Positions 22,701 through 30,062 of a DNA stretch of 30,597 bases are shown in pieces (the stretch's first letter is position 1; each line of letters begins with the position of its first letter). The stretch covers positions 1-30,597 of IMG/VR virus record IMGVR_UViG_3300024343_000074; one strand, given 5' to 3'. The position numbers and the translations under genes were made by a program. Source of the DNA: a virus. The notes under the pieces were generated by a model. That model was not told the origin of the DNA. It saw nothing but the letters and a program-made list of their open reading frames with translations, and made no database searches.

Positions 22701-23654
22701 CTATCTCCTAAGAAGGGTTATTTTTGTTCCTCCGTTAATTAGTGTGGATGCACTACTACACTTAACTTGAAGGGCTATGGGGTTGTTTATAGTATTGGTA
22801 TCTCCTAAGCATATATTATCACAAGAAATATGTCTGTAACCAATACCCGCTCCATTACCTAAATATGCAACGTTTGTATCTAAGTTATATAGAGATCCTC
22901 CAGATCCTAGCTGATAACGAAACTCTAAAGTAGAATTATTCATACTTGGCACAACAGTGTAGTCGTTTCTAATAAGCAACTCATCACCGAGTGTAGTCTG
23001 AGAGCAATCGATGTACCCAGTAGTCGTATCTAGTAAGGTAGTAACTCCGTCTGGTTTGTATGTGGAGTTAGACCCTGTACCTAAACCATCGTTTGGAAGA
23101 GTAACCCACGTAGACGCAGGAAGAATTAAAGAACTTGTGGTAGTAGAAGAATCTTTATAGTCGATCCAACCACTCTTCTGGGATGCTGTGACTTGGTAAT
23201 TTTGCAACCAAAGAATCTTTACATCATCCCCTACAGTAGCTCCTGTACTTAGTACAACATCATTACCTACATAAGAATACTCTTGAGGTTCTTGAGCCAA
23301 CCCATTAATCCACACTAATGCCATAGAAGGCGTAGAAGTTAAAGAGAAATTAGTCTGACTTGCTGTAGCTACAAACACCATCTCAGAAGGCGTGTTTGTG
23401 TTGGCAACTACTTGTGCGCTTAGAGCTAAGTTAGTAGAACTAAGAACATACTGGGGATGGTCATTATGTGATAGTCCGTCTAAAGAACCGTGATCCTCTA
23501 CAGGGACAAAGATAGAACTGAGGTCCGAGAGGGAAGAAACTCCCGTACCTCCATCAATAACACCAATAACGTCAGTACTCTTAAACTCTACGAGAGAGCT
23601 TGGATCACTGGTTACAGGATCTCTTCCTAGGTAAAGTGGCTTACGATCCGTCAT
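22701..23654 (-). CDS. Short tail fibre / collar protein with DHPQY module
   Basis: A 317-residue fibre. The N-terminus has the attachment-type sequence VIGVIDGGTGVSSLSDL, where GGTG is frequent in fibre N-termini, followed by a single DHPQYVLSSTNLALS block shared almost exactly with the long fibre gene. Residues about 105-150 (FSLTSTPSMALVWINGLAQ, then a Y-x-YVG strand and DDVKILW) match a small beta domain very common in phage fibres. The C-terminal half (DEL-LIRNDYTVVP, then LEFRYQLGSG) is a jelly-roll-like receptor-type domain ending TLINGGTKITLLRR. It lies between the head protein and the large adhesin. GGGAG is present upstream of the ATG. It may be a second, shorter fibre or the baseplate attachment part for the long one. 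Confidence 0.75.
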   Translation of the reverse strand: MTDRKPLYLGRDPVTSDPSSLVEFKSTDVIGVIDGGTGVSSLSDLSSIFVPVEDHGSLDGLSHNDHPQYVLSSTNLALSAQVVANTNTPSEMVFVATASQTNFSLTSTPSMALVWINGLAQEPQEYSYVGNDVVLSTGATVGDDVKILWLQNYQVTASQKSGWIDYKDSSTTTSSLILPASTWVTLPNDGLGTGSNSTYKPDGVTTLLDTTTGYIDCSQTTLGDELLIRNDYTVVPSMNNSTLEFRYQLGSGGSLYNLDTNVAYLGNGAGIGYRHISCDNICLGDTNTINNPIALQVKCSSASTLINGGTKITLLRR

Positions 23655-23676
23655 AAAAGGAAAACTCCCTTACTAA

Positions 23677-25275
23677 CTACTTAGACTCTTTTTCTTCTTC
23701 TTTTTCTTCCTCAGAATCAGAGGTTATCTTCTTTAGGATATCATCTAAATCGGATAGATCGTCAATAGCTTCGTCTTCTGTCTTAGGTGCGCCAGACTCT
23801 TCTAGCTCTTCTTCAGGCTTGTCTTCAGGCTTGTCTTCAGGCTTGTCTTCTTTTTTAGCCTTCTTCTTCTCCTCTTCCTCACCCTTCTCTAACTCTTCAT
23901 CACTTAGAGTTTCATCTGTAGGGTAAATAGAATCCTTAGTAGCAGCATCTTTACTGACTTTCTCATTTACGGAATCAGAGAGAGCGGACTCGTCTAAAGT
24001 ATCTTTCGTAACACGCCTAAGACTAAGGCTTGCAAGACTTCCCTTATTAAAAGATTCTTCTAGAACTGCTGAGTACCCAGCCTCTCTAAAGACTTCACTG
24101 ATGTAGTCGTTTACATCAATGCATTCTACTCCAGACTTACCTTTGAGCATTTCGGAAAGCTCACCAATAGTTTTCTTAAGGATACTTCCTTTAGGAGCTA
24201 AACGTGAGATTGCTTCAAAGATTACTACCTGAGTGTTTGCTAGACTCTTGAAAGTAACACTTTCCTGCAAGTTTGCAATGTTGATTCCGTAACGACTGTT
24301 AATGTTCTCGGTTAATGCAGACCTTACATCCTTCTTAAGTTCAAATACCTTAGAGGATAACTTTTGAATGTCTGACTCTGAAATGACTTCGTTATCTAAA
24401 CCAAGGCACTTAGTAAATACCTGAGTTAGGGACTTCTTAGAAGCCATAGCTAAGTAAGGAACATCCTTAAGACTTTCTACAAGAGCTTGTGCGATGACTA
24501 CATCGTCTTTCTCGTAGACTAGTCCTGCGAGATTCTTGATTGTGGAGTTTGATGCCCATACAGAATCAAATTCTTTCTTGGACTCTAGAAGCTCTCGCTT
24601 AATAAGCTCCTGTCTACAAATCATGTCGTAGATTGAGTCGGAAGTTCCCTCTTTTAGAGTGTAAGATCCTCCCTCACTCAACTCGGCAAAGCTTAACTTA
24701 GGGAAGTCGAATGCTTCGGAGACAGTGTTTGAAAGGTTTATTGCGTTTCTGATCTCAGGAACAAGACTGACCTTCTCAAAATTCTCTTGAAGGAAGGTTA
24801 CTAGCTGAGGAGTTACTTCGTTAAGGTTCTGGAACTCTTCAGTGTAAAGAATAGACTCCTTCTCGGCTAACTGGTTCTTCTTATCTTGAAGTTTGTCTTG
24901 GAGAGTGTCAATCTGTAGTCTGTTCTCCCAAAGTCCAAAGATATCAGACAAAGTACTGTCTGCTGAGGTGTAGTTTGTGCTACAAATGTTAGAAACTAAA
25001 GAAGAAACCTTATCGGATACAAGAGAATCAAATTTGTCTACATCTTTGTAGACATCTGACTCCTGAATAGAGATTCGGCTTAGAGTAATGTCTCCAGCTA
25101 AGGAATACTCTCCTGTAATAACTTTACCAGACTCGGTAAGGTACGTTACAGTATCATTTTCAGACTCAATAGAGAAAATTACTACGTTCTCTCTGATGGA
25201 TCTTCCAATACAATCACCTAACTTGGTTAGGTGGGTAATCTTTTTGTCTCTGTGGTCAAATAGTTTTGAAAACAT
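23677..25275 (-). CDS. Head-operon protein with acidic tail (scaffold or internal head candidate)
   Basis: A 532-residue protein in the slot after the portal where T4-like phages encode prohead core, protease or scaffold functions. The first about 90 residues form a beta-rich domain (VVIFSIESENDTVTYL, GKVITGEYSLAG). Residues 95-430 are helical with coiled-coil character (IDTLQDKLQDKKNQLAEKES). The last 90 residues are extremely acidic and lysine-rich, including a KPED tandem repeat and DLSDLDDILKKI. Acidic, helical proteins with charged tails are typical of scaffolds and internal head proteins, but no protease triad is visible and I do not recognise a family. A ribosome site (AGAGGA) lies 7 bases before the ATG. 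Function is an inference from position. Confidence 0.65.
   Translation of the reverse strand: MFSKLFDHRDKKITHLTKLGDCIGRSIRENVVIFSIESENDTVTYLTESGKVITGEYSLAGDITLSRISIQESDVYKDVDKFDSLVSDKVSSLVSNICSTNYTSADSTLSDIFGLWENRLQIDTLQDKLQDKKNQLAEKESILYTEEFQNLNEVTPQLVTFLQENFEKVSLVPEIRNAINLSNTVSEAFDFPKLSFAELSEGGSYTLKEGTSDSIYDMICRQELIKRELLESKKEFDSVWASNSTIKNLAGLVYEKDDVVIAQALVESLKDVPYLAMASKKSLTQVFTKCLGLDNEVISESDIQKLSSKVFELKKDVRSALTENINSRYGINIANLQESVTFKSLANTQVVIFEAISRLAPKGSILKKTIGELSEMLKGKSGVECIDVNDYISEVFREAGYSAVLEESFNKGSLASLSLRRVTKDTLDESALSDSVNEKVSKDAATKDSIYPTDETLSDEELEKGEEEEKKKAKKEDKPEDKPEDKPEEELEESGAPKTEDEAIDDLSDLDDILKKITSDSEEEKEEEKESK
23811..23850 (-). repeat. 12-bp tandem repeats coding KPED
   Basis: Three full 12-base copies (plus strand CTTCAGGCTTGT) and a partial fourth encode successive K-P-E-D units in the acidic tail of the head-operon protein. 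The copies are identical in bases, so recent slippage is likely. Confidence 0.85.
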
Positions 25276-25309
25276 AATAAATCCTCTCGGTTACTCTTAT
25301 ATACCTTAC

Positions 25310-27058
25310 CTAATCAGTAAAGGGTTCAACTTTCCTTTGTTGCTTCTCTAAAATTCTAGCAAATATAGTTGATTCTTCTTCAGAAGCTCCATTTTTATGG
25401 ATTAACTTCTCTAAGTTTGTTAAAGTGGGCTCTTTTTCTTCGTCTAGTACAACCTTAGTCTCTTCTGCAATAGGCGCAGTCTGGGGAGCAACATTTCCTG
25501 CTCCTCCTGTAGAACCTGCTGCGGCAGCGGATGCTTGGTCGAACTTCATCTGTTCTTCTTTTTCTTCTTTAATAGCAGCCTTCATGCGTTTGACCTCATC
25601 GTCTTTATAGTTGAAGTACTCTTTGTAGATAGCGTCTTGTGACATTAAGCCTAGACCTTGAGCAGCTTGTATTACACGAAGCTTCATGTCATCAAGTTCT
25701 AATTTTCTCTTGACGGAAACATCTGAAGGCTCTGGTAGGTTAATTTCAATGTCTCTAACTATAGAAGAAGGAAATCCTCTAAGGGTTAGGTGTCTTTTGG
25801 CGAGACTTTCTAGTCCTTTTTCGACTGATTGTTGGACTCTCTGGATAGTTCTAGAGAATTTAACGTCTAACTGCGACAGGTTTGCTTTACGTTCAGGAGA
25901 CTTGTCTTTCTCTACGATATAATCCTTAGGAATCTTAAGAGAAGCCATTAATTTGTCCCTATAGTAGCGAACATCTTCGATTTGGTCTAGGTTTTGGGCT
26001 CCGGGAAGGGTGTCAATCTTAGTTCCAACACCATTTTTAGTAGGAATGAAGTAATCTTCGTCCATACTCATAGGGTTAAACCTTGAATCTACAGTACCTT
26101 TCTGTGAGTTATAGAATTTCTCCTTCTTAAACTTCTGCTTTAGACGCTCCATGAACATTTCAGACTTACTTGTAGGAAGATTTCCCGTATCAACATAAAA
26201 AATACGTCTTTCGGGGGCTCTAGTTAGTCGATAAATCATCATAGCGTCTTCCATCATCTTTAAAGACCTATAAATACGATGAGATCCCGCAGCAATAGAT
26301 TTGCCATAAGGGTAAAACATAGGATTTGAGGTGTGAAGGCGAAAATGGACAATCTGATTCTTGTCTAAGTCGATATACTTTTGAGGTTTTTGTTCTGCAC
26401 CGTGTCCGTAGGCTAAAGCGTTCTCATTAGGAACCTCTTGCATAAACTTTTTAAGATATCCAAACGCATCCTCTGATCTAATCATGTAGTTTGGGTTAAG
26501 GATCTTAATTTTTCTAATTCCTAACTTAGGACGGTTAACATCAACAATAGCTTCCACGAAGTTGTCACCATACTTAATCGTATTTCTGGAAATATCCCAT
26601 AGGACTGTCTTAAGGTCGATAGTTTTAAACAATCTTTCAACCTCATCGTGAGCTAAGTCATCGTCTGTATTGATAGTCCAACGCTCGTTCTTACTTCCTC
26701 TCTGTGTACACTCATCAGCATAAATATCAAAGGCGGCACCAATCTCAGGGTACTCGTCCATGTTTTCATACTCATCGTATCTCTTTTTTCTATTAAGTTC
26801 TTGTTGAGGTAGAAGTACTGTTCTAGAAATACTTCCTGCCGCAGCGTCCTTAACTACTTGGTCAGTTATAATGGTATCTCCAGAGTGTTCTGTAGGTAAA
26901 CCACTATCGATAGCCTTTACAGCTTCCTTCTGAGCAGTAGTAGCAAAGAACTTAGAGAAGAATTGACCAATCTTACCTATAGGGGCTAAGTAAGACCCTT
27001 GGCGATTAAACTTACTACCAAACTCTGTGTAACTTTCGTCTATTTGTCCATTATCCAT
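25310..27058 (-). CDS. Portal protein, gp20-like
   Basis: A 582-residue portal of the T4 gp20 family. The conserved centre is unmistakable: RLTRAPERRIFYVDTGNLP at about residues 275-295, then MDEDYFIPTKNG and TKIDTLPGAQNLDQIEDVRY, followed by KLMASLKIPKDYI. The N-terminal part (YDEYENMDEYPEIGAAFDIYADE) is the other family block. The C-terminal 80 residues are a low-complexity A/G/P linker and a short acidic-basic helix, an extension beyond the T4 protein (524 residues). Twelve copies form the portal vertex through which DNA is packaged and ejected. The start overlaps the terminase gene by 19 bases, with GAGGA six bases before the ATG, so the two motor parts are translated together. Confidence 0.93.
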   Translation of the reverse strand: MDNGQIDESYTEFGSKFNRQGSYLAPIGKIGQFFSKFFATTAQKEAVKAIDSGLPTEHSGDTIITDQVVKDAAAGSISRTVLLPQQELNRKKRYDEYENMDEYPEIGAAFDIYADECTQRGSKNERWTINTDDDLAHDEVERLFKTIDLKTVLWDISRNTIKYGDNFVEAIVDVNRPKLGIRKIKILNPNYMIRSEDAFGYLKKFMQEVPNENALAYGHGAEQKPQKYIDLDKNQIVHFRLHTSNPMFYPYGKSIAAGSHRIYRSLKMMEDAMMIYRLTRAPERRIFYVDTGNLPTSKSEMFMERLKQKFKKEKFYNSQKGTVDSRFNPMSMDEDYFIPTKNGVGTKIDTLPGAQNLDQIEDVRYYRDKLMASLKIPKDYIVEKDKSPERKANLSQLDVKFSRTIQRVQQSVEKGLESLAKRHLTLRGFPSSIVRDIEINLPEPSDVSVKRKLELDDMKLRVIQAAQGLGLMSQDAIYKEYFNYKDDEVKRMKAAIKEEKEEQMKFDQASAAAAGSTGGAGNVAPQTAPIAEETKVVLDEEKEPTLTNLEKLIHKNGASEEESTIFARILEKQQRKVEPFTD

Positions 27059-28590
27059 GTGTAATCCTCGTTAACTATCCCGTTACCCGCTCCTAAACCT
27101 ACTCGGTACTGCTTAGACGGCATAGGTGGAACTTCTTTATGTGGTATTTTAGATACGAAGTCAATATGTCCCGAATCTCTAATATCTTTCATTCCTAGAT
27201 TTCCGAGAGCCAGACTCATTACTAAGTCATCATGCTTTCCTTTATCTGCTGCTACTCTTCCTCCCGGAAGAAGGATAAAAGTATTCAACTCGATAAGAGT
27301 TCTTTCCGAGTTAATTTTAATTTCGTTCATCCTAATTGCTTCTTCCATGTTTGCTAGTAAAATATCTCTATTCTTTGTAGCAGTCTGAAATCCGATTTCC
27401 CCTTTATCATCCAACCATAAGTTATCGTACTCTAAAATATTATAGAGCCAATCAATAAGGTTGTTTCCTATTGTATTACGTTCTGGAATAACATGGGCTA
27501 CGTTATATAGCATAGCTTCGTCTCTAACTATTACAGCAAATTCATTAATAGGGGTTTTATTGGAGTAAAACTCCGCTGCTTGATTGCCTGTGTTGGCATT
27601 TATAATCTGAAATGCTGAATTATCCCTACCTCTACCCAGAGAACAATCCACAGCAAGTATGTAGGTACAATCGTCTAGGGGCTCTTCCCAAACCCTCATC
27701 TTATTGTTGTACTTAATAAAGAAATCTTTGTTAATACTAGCTGTTATCTCTTTAAGGATCTCTCCTTCAATATAAGTATCACCTGAACCTAGGAAGGACG
27801 CTTCGTACTCTTGAAGCCATTTTTTAACAGGCATGTTAGATCTGGTAGTCTTTTCCCAATCGTCTACATTAATCCCTTTAGCCTCTAATTCTTTATAAAG
27901 CCAATCAAACCCTTCTTTCTGTCTTTTGTATTCAGGGTGTTGTTGCCAGTGGATATCCATTGCGTTGAAACTATTTTCACCGTTAGTAGCTTCTGTATAA
28001 GTCTCTTGATACCAATTACCTAAACCATTAACCGTAGACAGCACGAATACTCGTCCACCCGTACTAATGATTGGATAGACAGCAGCCCAAATAGTATCAA
28101 TGTTTTCGATGAAAGCCGCCTCGTCAATCATAAGGAAGGATCCTGCTAGAGAACGACCAGACTGTTTTCCTGAAGCACGGGACTTAATGACGGACCCAGT
28201 GTTTAGTCTTAATGTGTGTTTGTTGTCTTCCTTAATTCCGGGTTTTAGGAAATCTGGAAGCTCGTCGTACATTAGTTTGATTCTCTCTAGAACCTCTGTA
28301 GCCTCAGTGTCTCCCATTGACAATATAACTATGGATTGGTGATTCTCAAAGAGAGCTTTGTGTAGGCAGTAACCAGAACCCGCTGTAGTGCATCCCGCCT
28401 GTCTGAACTTTCTGAGGATGTTAAATCTATGCTCTTGCAAATCTCTTACAATCTGCTCTTGGAAAGGATACATTTTAAAACTAACTAATCCTCTTAGAGG
28501 GTGGATAACTTTAATGTAATTTGACATAAAGTACACAGGGTCTTCCTTGCACTTTAAAAATTCTTCTTGTTGTTCTTGTGTGATTTCCAT
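27040..28590 (-). CDS. Large terminase subunit, gp17-like ATPase-nuclease
   Basis: A 516-residue terminase. The ATPase domain has a deviant Walker A, K61-F-R-Q-A-G-C-T-T69: the position of the canonical P-loop lysine is a cysteine, and the lysine lies before RQ, as in many K-x-RQ-x-G-x-T/S-T terminases. Walker B is FLMIDEAAF (D156, E157). A coupling motif LSTVNG lies near residue 190. The nuclease domain has AVDCSLGRGRDNS (first catalytic Asp) and a C-terminal KHDDLVMSLAL (paired Asp). The enzyme cuts concatemers and pumps DNA through the portal. It is first in the long leftward head/fibre operon. The upstream TATAATAG box ends 9 bases before the ATG and no Shine-Dalgarno exists. The small subunit is not in the window. 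Confidence 0.93.
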   Translation of the reverse strand: MEITQEQQEEFLKCKEDPVYFMSNYIKVIHPLRGLVSFKMYPFQEQIVRDLQEHRFNILRKFRQAGCTTAGSGYCLHKALFENHQSIVILSMGDTEATEVLERIKLMYDELPDFLKPGIKEDNKHTLRLNTGSVIKSRASGKQSGRSLAGSFLMIDEAAFIENIDTIWAAVYPIISTGGRVFVLSTVNGLGNWYQETYTEATNGENSFNAMDIHWQQHPEYKRQKEGFDWLYKELEAKGINVDDWEKTTRSNMPVKKWLQEYEASFLGSGDTYIEGEILKEITASINKDFFIKYNNKMRVWEEPLDDCTYILAVDCSLGRGRDNSAFQIINANTGNQAAEFYSNKTPINEFAVIVRDEAMLYNVAHVIPERNTIGNNLIDWLYNILEYDNLWLDDKGEIGFQTATKNRDILLANMEEAIRMNEIKINSERTLIELNTFILLPGGRVAADKGKHDDLVMSLALGNLGMKDIRDSGHIDFVSKIPHKEVPPMPSKQYRVGLGAGNGIVNEDYTWIMDK

Positions 28591-28595
28591 AGTAG

Positions 28596-28607
28596 TAGAC
28601 TATTATA
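28596..28607. promoter_or_regulatory. Shared 12-mer TAGACTATTATA, bidirectional -10 box
   Basis: Identical to the 12-mer at 11394-11405. Rightward TATTAT ends 5 bases before the glycosyltransferase ATG, the same spacing as at the helicase. Leftward TATAATAG ends 9 bases before the terminase ATG. The whole intergenic region is 21 bases, so both mRNAs would have leaders of only a few bases or none. Confidence 0.6.
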
Positions 28608-28611
28608 TTCT

Positions 28612-29322
28612 ATGAGTATATATGCTATTATTCCGACAAGGGACACAGAAAATCTTACACACACTACAAAAGACCTCTTAGAGTTTTTTGAAAAGTGTTC
28701 AATCCAAGCAGTTTTAGTTAAGGGTGGAGACTCTATCTTCGAGACTTACGAGACTGAATTTAACAAGTTAGAGTTAAAAGACACAGATGTTTGTATCTTC
28801 TGTCATGATGATATTCACATATTAGATACGCCAAGTGCTTTCGTTTGGAACCTAAAAACTGCATTTATGGGAGAGGATGTAGGTTTTGTTGGTGCGGCTG
28901 GAACAAAGTACTTAGGAGAAACTGCTATCTGGTGGGACATGGAACTCTGGAAAATGGGTATGCATAGTGGTCGAGTAAAGCATATCGACCCCGAAGGAAA
29001 GACTTACATTACAGACTACGGACCTCCTATGAATGTAGCTGTTTTAGACGGTTTATTCCTCGCTGCTACGGCTAACACGATTAGAGATGTTGGTCTATCA
29101 AAACCTGATTGGCTAACGGGAGCGTGGGATTTTTACGACATTTATTACACTTCTAAAGCTCTCATGCAAGGCAAGGTAAATAAAGTTATGAAAGTAGACA
29201 TTCTCCATAGATCTAGAGGAGAGTTAGTAGGAAGAATGTCTTGGCATGAAAACCGACAAGCTTTTATTAACAATGTCAAACTTCCTCTGATTAGTGAAGA
29301 TAAAGTAGTGGAGGAAGTTTAG
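28612..29322 (+). CDS. StrF-like GT-A glycosyltransferase
   Basis: A 236-residue protein. The start is the ATG at 28612 (MSIYAIIPTRD). An earlier TTG at 28567 lies inside the terminase gene and is unlikely. The N-terminus IYAIIPTRD is the first strand of a nucleotide-sugar binding fold. CHDDIHIL (D66, D67) is the metal-binding acidic motif. DGLFLAA (D146) plus WDFYDIYY (D173, D176) and LHRSRG (H199) follow the order seen in the StrF-like subgroup of family 2 glycosyltransferases. It probably moves a sugar to phage DNA, a virion protein or host surface polymer. Which one cannot be told. It stands alone with a zinc-ribbon gene beside the terminase, so it is likely expressed separately from the head genes. 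No Shine-Dalgarno is present. Confidence 0.82.
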   Translation: MSIYAIIPTRDTENLTHTTKDLLEFFEKCSIQAVLVKGGDSIFETYETEFNKLELKDTDVCIFCHDDIHILDTPSAFVWNLKTAFMGEDVGFVGAAGTKYLGETAIWWDMELWKMGMHSGRVKHIDPEGKTYITDYGPPMNVAVLDGLFLAATANTIRDVGLSKPDWLTGAWDFYDIYYTSKALMQGKVNKVMKVDILHRSRGELVGRMSWHENRQAFINNVKLPLISEDKVVEEV

Positions 29323-29471
29323 TGAATAGGGATTGGTCAGAAGATTGTGATGTAAAGAATGGTAACTTCTATAACAACTGTGCTAAGTGTGAACATGCTT
29401 TTAAAGGACACAAAACTAGAGTACAGTGTAAGTTGTGTGGTACTAAAGTTGAAGAAGAGACAGAAGATTAA
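29322..29471 (+). CDS. 49-residue zinc-ribbon protein
   Basis: A short frame with a GTG start that shares its first G with the stop of the glycosyltransferase (TAGTG). A strong Shine-Dalgarno, GGAGG, lies 8 bases upstream, which decides the start. The protein (MNRDWSEDCDVKNGNFYNNC and on) has C-A-K-C, then a GHKTRVQ linker and C-K-L-C-G, a typical C-x2-C ... C-x2-C zinc ribbon of the kind found in tiny phage DNA- or RNA-binding proteins. It ends in an acidic tail, EEETED. The role is unknown; nucleic-acid binding or host RNA polymerase interaction are guesses. It is coupled to the glycosyltransferase and followed by a strong hairpin. Confidence 0.8.
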   Translation: MNRDWSEDCDVKNGNFYNNCAKCEHAFKGHKTRVQCKLCGTKVEEETED

Positions 29472-29497
29472 TCTTTAGTGTAAGATAGTATTAAAAC

Positions 29498-29541
29498 AGA
29501 AGACGGGGTTGCAGTATTAAAAACCTGCAACCCCGTCTTCT
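29498..29541. terminator. Perfect 17-bp hairpin, likely bidirectional terminator
   Basis: AGAAGACGGGGTTGCAG (29498-29514) pairs perfectly with 29525-29541 around a 10-base AT-rich loop. It lies between two convergent units, 26 bases after the zinc-ribbon stop and 21 bases after the minus gene stop. The leftward transcript is followed by GUUUUAA and the rightward by AUUCUU, so the U tracts are short, but the GC-rich stem is strong. Confidence 0.8.
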
Positions 29542-29562
29542 ATTCTTGGTTCTCTGTCTAAC

Positions 29563-29838
29563 CTACTTCTCCTCTTCCGCTCTGATCTCTTTAGACCTAG
29601 AAGCCATACCAGCGCTTACGCTAGCGAAACCAGCTTTCTTCAACCTCGCCCTACGAGCTTTGTGCTTCGGGGCGGACTTGGGATTCGCTTTCTCTTTATC
29701 TGCCATAGTTTGACCAACCTTATAAGCTCTACGAGTGGTTGATATAGGCTTTCCTTCAGAATCATACCTACCTAAGCCTAGTGCTTCTGCGATAATACGG
29801 GCAATTGGTAAATTGCTAAACTTCTTATTACTCTTCAT
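29563..29838 (-). CDS. Small basic protein, unknown
   Basis: A 91-residue, strongly basic protein. Residues 5-30 form a short folded start (KFSNLPIARIIAEALGLGRY). The rest is polar and rich in K, R, A and S, with SAPKHKARRARLKKAG and a helical charged end MASRSKEIRAEEEK. The start overlaps the end of the upstream gene by 11 bases in another frame. It is the last gene of a leftward unit ending at the 17-bp hairpin. Basic composition suggests binding to DNA, RNA or an acidic protein, for example an internal head or scaffold partner. No family is recognised. Confidence 0.7.
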   Translation of the reverse strand: MKSNKKFSNLPIARIIAEALGLGRYDSEGKPISTTRRAYKVGQTMADKEKANPKSAPKHKARRARLKKAGFASVSAGMASRSKEIRAEEEK

Positions 29839-30061
29839 TTTTAACTACCACCTTTTTCTTCTTTTTTACAGTCTTGGCCTTGGCCTTAACTTTAGGCTCT
29901 TCTTTTGCCTTTACTGGTTCAGCTTTAACTTCTTTAACCTTTCTGGCTTCTAGAAGTTCTACTACTGATTCAAGGGTAACCCCTGCTCTGGTACATTCGG
30001 CTCTTGCGGCTCTCTTAGAGGTTACAAGAAGACCTTCTACTAAGTCTAAATTTACTTTCAT
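29828..30061 (-). CDS. Small protein with lysine/alanine/valine-rich histone-H1-like tail
   Basis: A 77-residue protein in two halves. Residues 1-42 make a compact helical part (NLDLVEGLLVTSKRAARAEC, VTLESVVELLEARK). Residues 43-77 are low complexity, built from K with V, A, E and P (VKAKEEPKVKAKAK, TVKKKKKVVV), resembling the tails of histone H1-like or Lsr2-like DNA binders. Its ribosome site is the best in the window: AAGGAGG at 30071-30077, nine bases before the ATG, so strong expression is expected. It lies between two other basic proteins in one leftward unit. I infer nucleic-acid condensation or virion packaging. A disordered linker protein is the alternative. Confidence 0.75.
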   Translation of the reverse strand: MKVNLDLVEGLLVTSKRAARAECTRAGVTLESVVELLEARKVKEVKAEPVKAKEEPKVKAKAKTVKKKKKVVVKNEE

Positions 30062-30062
30062 A

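Noticed and set aside
26269-26277. TATAAATA-like late promoter on the plus strand
   Set aside because: It lies inside the portal gene on the wrong strand with no gene start downstream; chance occurrence.
27435-27447. TATAATAT in the leftward direction within the terminase gene
   Set aside because: No gene start follows closely (portal begins about 380 bases later and has its own ribosome site); chance is more likely.
28567-28611. Upstream TTG start for the glycosyltransferase
   Set aside because: It would add 15 residues read from inside the terminase gene; the sugar-binding strand begins right at the ATG at 28612, as in the family.
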